Assembly: GCF_048544455.1 (NCBI RefSeq)
Contig: NC_133538.1
Coordinates: 44,965,969 to 45,029,968 of the forward strand
Source of the DNA: Silene latifolia
Lineage: Eukaryota; Streptophyta; Magnoliopsida; Caryophyllales; Caryophyllaceae
Length of the DNA stretch: 64,000 nucleotides
Reading direction: 5' to 3'
The notes under the pieces were generated by a model. It had not been told where the DNA came from and did not search any database. It worked only from the letters and a program-made list of their open reading frames with translations. The position numbers and the translations under genes were made by a program. Within the stretch, counting starts at the first letter, position 1. Each line of letters starts with the position of its first letter. Shown here in pieces: positions 57,239 through 64,000 of the stretch.

Positions 57239-58861
57239 TCATGGGTTATATGGGCTCGGTGGACGTGACCTCGGACGGGTCTGATACCCCAAATCCTCGA
57301 GTTGTGCCTGATAATGGTCTAGGAGCGTAGCTTGAGCAGCTAATCGAGCGTCGAAATTAACAATCCTCAAAGTCATAGCTTTAACTGTTTCATAAATCGT
57401 ATGCATCTCAGACCTTATATCCTTTCCAGATTGTAATAGATCATCACCAAACGTAACCAAACTATCCATAACTTCCCTCATATGAGTAGATTCGGAGTGT
57501 GTTCGCACGGCTGCCTTTAGAGCGTGGTCGACTTGCGTGTCCAACCGCGACAACATGGTGTATAATCGCGCCGGGCTAACACTACTCGGTCCACTAGTAT
57601 CAACTCTCCTTTCCTTTGTAATGAGATCAAACAACTCACATAATTTCTTGTCTTGCTCATTAATCCTTCCAATAATAGAAGTAAAATTTGATTCCATCTT
57701 AGAATCCAATAGTTCTAAATTTACATTGCTTTTTCCTCCTTTTTCTCCTGTTGTTTCAAAACACAATTCCGGGCCATTAATAACGAGCTTCATATAAGAT
57801 AAATAAAGATCATTCATCTCATCACTTGCAATAACTCCATAGCTATGTTTCCCAAAAACTCCTTTCTTTTCTAAAATACGAGAAATCCAATTTCCATAAG
57901 GCAAACTTAAAGTAGAAGCTAGATAGTCCAACTTAGCCGTTACACTAACTTGTATAATTTTATGAAACACAAGCTTAGGTAGACTAATCTTTTCTCCTTC
58001 AAGCCAAGCCTTCATAATAATCGTCTCGTGAACCCCAAATTTATCTCGGCCTTCTTTTCGTGGAACAATAGTAGTCTAAATAAAAGTAAAAAAGAATTTC
58101 AAAGAAGGCGACAATTTACTTGTTAAGATAGTTTCAGACGAGGTCGCATCTTGTTTGAAATACAGTTTCACTACTAATCTCTCATCAGGCGACATACTTC
58201 CCCATTCTATGATTGGATTAATTTCGATTCCCTCTCTAGGAACTCGAGCCAAGTCACAAAAATCACCAATTGAGACACGTATAGATGTCTCATTAACCAC
58301 AACAAGTAAATTTCCTTCCTTAAATTGAACAGTAGCATAAAATTGATATACCTCAATAGGAAAGACTGGACCACTTACAGCAACAATATTCTCCCAACCT
58401 TGATCTTTGAGAAAATTCCTAAAGAACCCAAGTGCTTTATATTGCTTTAACCAATCAACCGAATATACTCGTCCTGCATGAATGCGATATTGAGCAACTT
58501 GATTGATATTCCTTCGTTCTACTTGAGTTAATCGGAGATTATTCAGTCCATTTTTAGTGTAATCATCCATATGCTGTGCGTAAAGAACACGTGAAGAACC
58601 ATCTTGAAGTATATAGCTCTCAGTTTTCGAGCTTACCTCACTTTCCGAAACCAATTTTCCTTTACCTTTAATAAACCTTCTCTTCTTGCTAACTATAGGT
58701 AAATTGGCGGTGTCGGTGCGGTCGGCGGCGGACCGTGGTGACCGTGAACCGGTCTCGGGTGGCGTGACGGAGCGGGTGGTTCTCAGGGGTGATCGGGTTA
58801 CCTTCTTTCCAACAACAACGGGTTTCTTGGATTGAAAACGGGTTGTAGGATGATTTGCCAT
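57239..58861 (-). pseudogene. Env-like / 'putative plant transposon protein' ORF of SIRE-type Copia
   Basis: A single minus-strand frame of 540 codons starting MANHPTTRFQSKKPVVVGKK, interrupted by one in-frame TAG at 58078-58076. The first 90 residues are basic and Ser/Pro/Arg-rich. Next comes the domain shared by many plant retroelements (DWLQYKALGFF-like, VFPIEVYQFYATVQFKEGNL). After the stop are KLVFHKIIQVSVTAKLDYLA and a long charged helical region, ending SRPPSPYNP. In the SIRE branch an extra ORF of this type follows pol. No signal peptide or membrane anchor is evident, so a true envelope function is not supported. Confidence 0.75.
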
Positions 58862-59517
58862 TATTAATTGTGAAGATTTTGAAGAAGTATTAGGTGAAGA
58901 AGATCATTAAATTGATGAGAATTATGGAGGGGTTAAGAGGGTTTAAATAGCATTAAGGAGTTTGTGTTTTGGTAACCATAGAATTCTAAGGAAAGAAAAT
59001 AATACCAATTTCTATAATTTTTTTTTTCGGTGCCCTTTTTTTTCCGGCAACTTTCCTTTTTTTTTTTCGTGCCTTTTTTTTCGTGCTTTTCCTTTTTTTT
59101 TCGTGCTTTTTTTTTCGCACTTTCCCCTTTTTTTTGGCACTATTTTTTTTTTTTTTGGTATTTTCTCCTTGTTCTTATATGATAAGAATAAGAAAAGAAT
59201 CATCTAGTTTGTGTTTAGGTAGGATTGTGAAGAGGTGGTTACAAGAATATGGCAGGGATAGAGATTTGTGTAGGAATATAATAAGATAGAAATATCTTTA
59301 TTATATTTAGGCATTTTATTGTAGATTTTGTCGAATTTTTTGTAAGAATATGTGATTATACATAATATTAAATATTACCATACACATAAGCAAGATATAA
59401 CACGTAAAATAAACATTATTTAACATAATTAAACTTGCAACAAAATATACGGACACAATCGTACAATCTCATCTTCCTAGCCAGTCATTCAGGTTCCCAG
59501 ACATAATTATGACGGAT
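58862..59517 (-). other. Spacer between RNase H and the extra ORF, with T-rich simple sequence
   Basis: 59010-59160 is a run of T8-T12 blocks separated by CGTGC/CGGC, i.e. polypurine on the element strand. The remainder is AT-rich. Its Phe- or Lys-rich open frames are artefacts. Confidence 0.7.
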
Positions 59518-59825
59518 TTAATTATTGCTAGTTAAACCAATCTCTAGTCTCAATAACTCAAAGCAATTTCTAGCTAACGGCTTAGTCAAGATATCAGCCC
59601 ATTGCCTTTCGGTACTACAAAATTCAAGTGAAATGTTGCCATTCTCTATGTGATCTCGTAGAAAATGGTGTCTAATATCTATATGTTTTATCCTCGAGTA
59701 CTGATCAGGGTTCTTAGAAATTACTATAGCACTCGTATTGTCACACATAATAGGCATACGACCTACATTTATACCATAATCACATAGTTGTTGCTTTAAC
59801 CAAAGTTATTGAGAACATACCAGTT
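59518..59825 (-). pseudogene. Copia RNase H, SIRE-type element
   Basis: The minus-strand frame reads MPIMCDNTSAIVISKNPDQY and KHIDIRHHFLRDHIENGNIS, then FCSTERQWADILTKPLARNC, the standard end of Copia RNase H. Just upstream, residues [16 protein letters not shown] are followed by a stop near 59808 before LWLKQQLCDYG. It is continuous with the RT segment above except for a frameshift near 59890. Confidence 0.88.
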
Positions 59826-59845
59826 CAGCAGATACATACTCGGCT

Positions 59846-60870
59846 TCAACAGTAGACATTGCAACTGAATTTTGTTTCTTTGATCCCTATGTAATGATAT
59901 ATACAAGGTCCAACAAACGTTGCATACCCAGAAGTGCTTTTCCTATCTAAAGAGCATTCTGCATAATCTGCATCTGAATATCCTACTAGATCGAAATTAC
60001 ACTCAAGTGGATACCATAAGTACAAATTTGATGTACCAATTAAATATCTCAAGATACGTTTAACTGCAATCATATGGGACTCTTTAGGACACGATTGATA
60101 TCGCGCACAGACACATACACTATACATTATATCAGGACGACTTGCAGTTAAATATAAAAGTGAACCAATCATACCTCGATATGTAGTCTCATTGACACAC
60201 TTACCATGTTCATCTATAGTTATCTTCTTATCAGGTACCATAGGTATATCGTAAGATTTTGCATTTTCCATACCGAATTTTCGAATTAGTTCCTTGATAT
60301 ATTTCTGTTGGTGAATCTTTATACCATCCTTTGTTTGTTGAATTTGTAAACCTAGAAAATACTTCAATTCTCCCATCATGCTCATTTCAAACTCAGAAGT
60401 CATTAGATCTGAAAAATACTTGCACAATTTTTCATTAGTAGAACCGAATATTATATTGTCTATATAAATTTGCACAACAAGTAAATTAGAACCCTCGGAT
60501 TTTAGGAACAAGGTTTTATCGACCGATCCTCTTTTAAAATTATTTTGTAATAAAAACTTGGATAATCTGTCATACCATGCCCTTGGAGCTTGTTTCAAAC
60601 CATATAAAGCTTTGTCTAATTCATAAACGTGATTTTGAAACTTGCTATCTAAAAATCCGGGAGGTTTTTCTACATAAACTTCTTCTTCCAAATAGTCATT
60701 AAGAAATGCAATCTTAACGTCCATTTGGAATAATTTCATTCCTTTATGAGCAGCAAAGGCAATAATGAGACGAATAGCCTCAAGTCTTGCTACGGGTGCA
60801 AAGGCCTCGTCATAATCGATCCCTTCTTGTTGATTTTAGCCTTGGACAACTAGTCGTGCCTTGTTTCTTG
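59846..60870 (-). pseudogene. Copia reverse transcriptase, truncated by CACTA insertion
   Basis: Minus strand, beginning at the CACTA border with ARNKARLVVQG, then TAA in place of the usual Tyr, then [20 protein letters not shown]. From 60739: [34 protein letters not shown] and [14 protein letters not shown]. The active-site motif YVDD reads YIDN, losing the second Asp. It continues to RNase H-like SGYATFVG before the frame breaks. The missing N-terminal part (integrase, gag) would lie beyond the CACTA element. Confidence 0.88.
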
Positions 60871-60884
60871 CACTACAAAATAAA

Positions 60885-61450
60885 CGCGGGTTAGTGACGG
60901 CTCTACCGACGGAAAAAAGAGGCCGTCAGAAAACACGGGTTACCGACGGATTTGTGACGGAAATTCCGTCAGTAACGTTTCCTGACGGACAATCCGTCAG
61001 TAAATATTGGCGCGTTAACTAAGTCAAAGGCGCCAAAAAAGCTGTGACGGAAATTCCGTCAGTAATTCCATAAAACTGACGGAATTTCCGTCATTGCTAT
61101 TCACATGCAAATGATGGAGGACAAAATGGAAAGAGTTTAGTATACGACGGAATATCCGTCGCATATTTTGAAAAAAGCGACGGAATATCCGTCAGTTGGT
61201 CAATTATTAGTTGATTTCAGTGTGTGACAGAGTGTCACAATAATTGTCCTACTGACGGATATTCCGTCAGAATTTTCAAAATACTGACGGATATTCCGTC
61301 AGGATTTCTACTTTGACTGACGTGTACAGTCACTTGCATTATTTTCTGATAAAGTGAGCGTATGACGGAATTTCTGTCAGTTAAATAAAAAAACTGACGG
61401 AATTTCCGTCAGTATTTCTATTTAACCGACGGAATTTCCGTCAGATGTCC
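60885..61450. repeat. CACTA subterminal array of TGACGGAAATTCCGTCA palindromes
   Basis: About a dozen 14-18 bp palindromes with core GACGGAATTTCCGTC or GACGGATATTCCGTC occur between the terminus and 61445, at roughly 20-70 base spacing, plus lone GACGG or CCGTC half sites. Subterminal repeats are where the TNPA-type protein binds in En/Spm elements; here each site is a full dyad. Confidence 0.88.
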
Positions 61451-62663
61451 CTATAAACTGAACCACGGGAACACTTTCCCCTCACTTTACCAAATTTCCC
61501 CCAAATCATTAAAAATCGTCAACCCTAACCTCCTTAAAACCCGACACCACCACCACCCTCCTCCACTTCCGGCGCCACCACCACCACCACCAACACCACC
61601 ACGCCGTCGCCATCACTATAAGGTAATTAACTATATCTTTTTTTCCTCTCTCCTTTAACTTTTTCCTTCTCCTTCATCCTTTTCCTTCTCCTTTTCTTAT
61701 TTACTTTTTTTTTGTCCATAGCAGCCCGCCGCCGTCGCCTACCCATGTCCGCCGCCGACCCCACGTCCGCCGACCCCACGTCCGCCGCCTGCGGCCACTG
61801 CCCCTTCTTTTTCATTTTTTTTGTCAAGTTAATTAGGTATTACTCCTTTTAATTTTTTTAATTAGTTTAATTAATTTAGATTATTAGTTATTGTTTTAAT
61901 TGTTGTTGAAAAAGGGTTGGTGTTGACGCATGTTGACTTAGGATAGAAGCCAATGTTGTGACGGATGTATGTTGTTAATGTATGTTGTTAATTTAGATTA
62001 TTAGTTATATATATTTTTTTAATGTATGCATGTTGACTTAAGATAGATATTTAATTTTATTGTTAAAAATTAGATTATTGTTAAATGTTAATTAGAATAG
62101 ATATGAATTAGACTAGATATGTAAAATGGAAAGTAAATCATGTTAGTTTATGTTAATTGAAAAAGTAGTCATTGTTGTATGTTTTGTTTTTCATATTGTT
62201 AAAATTATTGTTCATATTGACCTAGTACCCGTTCAAAAATTATTCACTAGGAGTAATTTTTGAATAGTCCCCATTTTGGGACTGTCTTTGTACGTTTTAA
62301 GTCACTTAGGTAGTAAACATGTGCTTGTGATTTGTTAATGAGAAAAGAGTTTGGTGACAATTCCTTTAATGTTCTCTAAATGCATATGTAGAGTAATTAT
62401 TTATTATATATTGTGTATTTGGAGAACGGATGGGAATTGCTGCCAAATTTTTTTTTTCATTAATAAATCACAATTAAATGTTTGCTAGTGACTTAAAACG
62501 TACATTGATGGGTTTAGGTTGGAGTGATAAGGACCTAATTCAAAGAAATACAATATTTATATTGGTTAAAATGTTAAATTATTGTGTATTATGCTTGATT
62601 TTGATTGTTGTTAGGTTATTATCTTTTTTAATGACATATATAAATGTGTAGATATATAATAAC
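61451..62663 (+). other. CACTA leader/intron region before the transposase
   Basis: Non-coding: pyrimidine-rich start (CCCTCACTTTACC), CCACCACCA-type repeats near 61540-61610, then AT-rich sequence. An inverted pair near 62270-62500 (GTACGTTTTAAGTCAC and GTGACTTAAAACGTAC) encloses about 200 bp and may be a small foldback insertion. Confidence 0.6.
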
Positions 62664-64000
62664 ATGAAAAGATTAGAACGGCAGTGGATGTATGAAAGAT
62701 TAGACGAAAAAAAGAAACCTAAGAAAGCATATGCAGAGGGGGTGAAAGAGTTTATTAAATTCGCTGAAGGAAGTAGTGAGTACAAGAATTTAGGTGAAAT
62801 GAGGTGTCCGTGTAAGAAATGCAAAAACCTAGGTTTTAAAAGGAAAGCAGATGTTCAAATTCATCTTTGATCGTATGGTTTCGCCGATAATTATTATGTA
62901 TGGACATATCACGGTGAGAAACTACCTAGTACAAATGCTAGTGAGAATCCTTACCGTGAGTTCGTGTAAAATGTATTGCGTGATACTGTTGACCAAATTT
63001 TGGAGGATCGACTTAATCCTGATGACCTTAACGATGAAGAAGTGCGTTATGAAACCCCGAACCCCTAAGTTTCTTCGTTCTTTAAAATGTTAGAGCAAGC
63101 CGAACAGCCGGTGTTTGAGGGAAGTGATATGAGTTTGTTGCAAGCAGCTGCTAGGTTGTTATCACTCAAATGTGAGAACAACATATCTCTTAGATGCGCT
63201 AATGGTTTTGTATCGTTCGTTGATGACATAATTCCAAAGGAAAATCAAATGGCGCGCAATTTTAATGAGATTAAAAAAGTTCTGAAGGGACTCCAACTTC
63301 CCCATGAAAAGATTGATGCATGTCTCAATGGATGCATGCTTTTCTGGGAGGAAAATTCTAATCTTGAAGAATGTACAAAGTGTCGTGCATCTCGGTATAA
63401 AGGTAAAAAGAATTCAAGTGGGAGGCGAATTCCATGTAAACTAGTAACTTATTTCCCGCTTGCGCCAAGGTTACAACGACTATATGCAACCAAGCACATA
63501 GCAGGTGAGATGAGTTGGCACTACAAAAACTCTCGATTAAGAGAAAGGGGAACAATGACACATCCAAGTGATGGAGAAGCGTGGAAGCATTTCGATAGAG
63601 AGCATCCAGATTTTGCAAGTGAACCCCGGAATGTTAGGCTAGGTTTGTGTACGGATGAATTTCAACCTTTTGGGCTGTTTGGGACGAAATACTCTTGTTG
63701 GCCCGTGATTGTGACTCCGTACAACTTACCTCCTTGGTTATGCATGAAGAGACAATTTATGTTCTTATCTGTACTAGTTCCCGGTCCTAAGAACCCTAAG
63801 TCAAATTTAGATGTTTTTCTCCAACCGTTGATCAAAGAGTTGAAACAACTTTGGGAAACCGGCGTGGACACCTACGATGTCTCTAAGAAACAAAATTTTC
63901 AATTAAAAGCTACATTAATGTGGACGATCAACGATTTCCCGGCATATGGCATGCTTTCTGGTTGGTCCACAAGTGGATATCGTGCCTGTCCTTATTGTCC
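62664..64000 (+). pseudogene. TNP2-like CACTA transposase, 5' part, three premature stops
   Basis: Starts MKRLERQWMYERLDEKKKPK; the transposase-associated domain follows (MRCPCKKCKNLGF, a Cys motif). In-frame stops at 62868 (TGA), 62967 (TAA) and 63066 (TAA) fall where the family has coding residues, since homologous sequence continues in the same frame after each. From 63069 the frame is open to the window edge: CTKCRASRYKG, FPLAPRLQRLYATKHIAGEM, CTDEFQPFG, YSCWPVIVTPYNLPPWLCMK, FLSVLVPGPKNPK, and TLMWTINDFPAYGMLSGWST. This is the Transposase_21/TNP2 family. The Asp in CTDEF is kept, though the family usually has DG there. The product would not be made in full unless transcripts are corrected by splicing. 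Confidence 0.9.

Larger units (their letters stand above)
60871..64000 (+). mobile_element. CACTA (En/Spm) transposon, left part; continues past the window
   Basis: Starts exactly CACTACAAAATAAACGCGGG, the CACTA terminal repeat, breaking the Copia RT. About 600 bases of subterminal palindromes follow, then a leader, then a TNP2-type transposase running off the window. The right end and 3-bp duplication (left flank TTG) are not visible. Confidence 0.93.

Noticed and set aside
58962..59289. Phe-rich membrane-like proteins
   Set aside because: T-run simple sequence on the strand opposite to the retroelement.

Overview
The window is nuclear DNA of a flowering plant, dominated by transposable elements. 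Evidence: spliced plant-type genes with GT-AG introns, plant lineages of Ty1/Copia and Ty3/Gypsy elements, CACTA, hAT and Stowaway DNA elements, and an Ulp1-carrying element. A eudicot, perhaps Caryophyllales, is my guess from the style of the repeats; nothing here proves it.

Only one protein gene looks intact: a three-exon, 533-codon N-glycan beta-1,2-xylosyltransferase (GT61) at 32653-37870, + strand. A second host gene, a pirin-like cupin (14345-29060, + strand), is a pseudogene. It has four reading-frame breaks, and its last exon is split by a 12.3 kb nested insertion.

Layout. 0.3-3.7 kb: decayed minus-strand gene for an Ulp1-family (C48) transposon protein. 4.1-6.8 kb: a 130-bp tandem repeat, then about ten copies of a 185-bp repeat, each with a long hairpin. 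7.4-8.5 kb: minus-strand hypothetical exons. 9.6-12.9 kb: a foldback element whose core is a mirror-image array of a ~23-bp repeat. 13.5-14.3 kb: a hAT-like remnant and a tRNA-derived SINE. 14.3-29.1 kb: the pirin pseudogene, with a retroposed 5S rRNA copy in intron 4 (16-bp target duplication). Its last exon holds a gag-only Copia element (16609-28913, element on the minus strand), which in turn contains a Tekay-like chromovirus (18183-26573, + strand). 29.1-31.5 kb: a second gag-only Copia in the pirin 3' UTR. 31.5-32.5 kb: a probable Tat/Ogre LTR remnant.

After the xylosyltransferase gene, 38-48.6 kb is AT-rich and holds a hAT element with an 8-bp duplication, a Mutator-type MITE with a 10-bp duplication, a Stowaway MITE split by a solo LTR, and a second Stowaway. 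48.6-53.4 kb: a Mutator-like element with ~370-bp terminal inverted repeats, carrying Ty3 LTR fragments and gene-like sequence. 55.4-60.9 kb: the 3' half of a SIRE-type Copia with an extra plant-transposon-protein ORF, on the minus strand. It is cut by a CACTA (En/Spm) element that begins at 60871 and runs off the window with its TNP2 transposase.

Insertion order is readable from the nesting: pirin, then Copia A, then the chromovirus; Stowaway, then the Athila-type LTR; SIRE, then CACTA. Several unrelated elements carry arrays of short perfect palindromes in their control regions, the most striking recurring sequence feature here.
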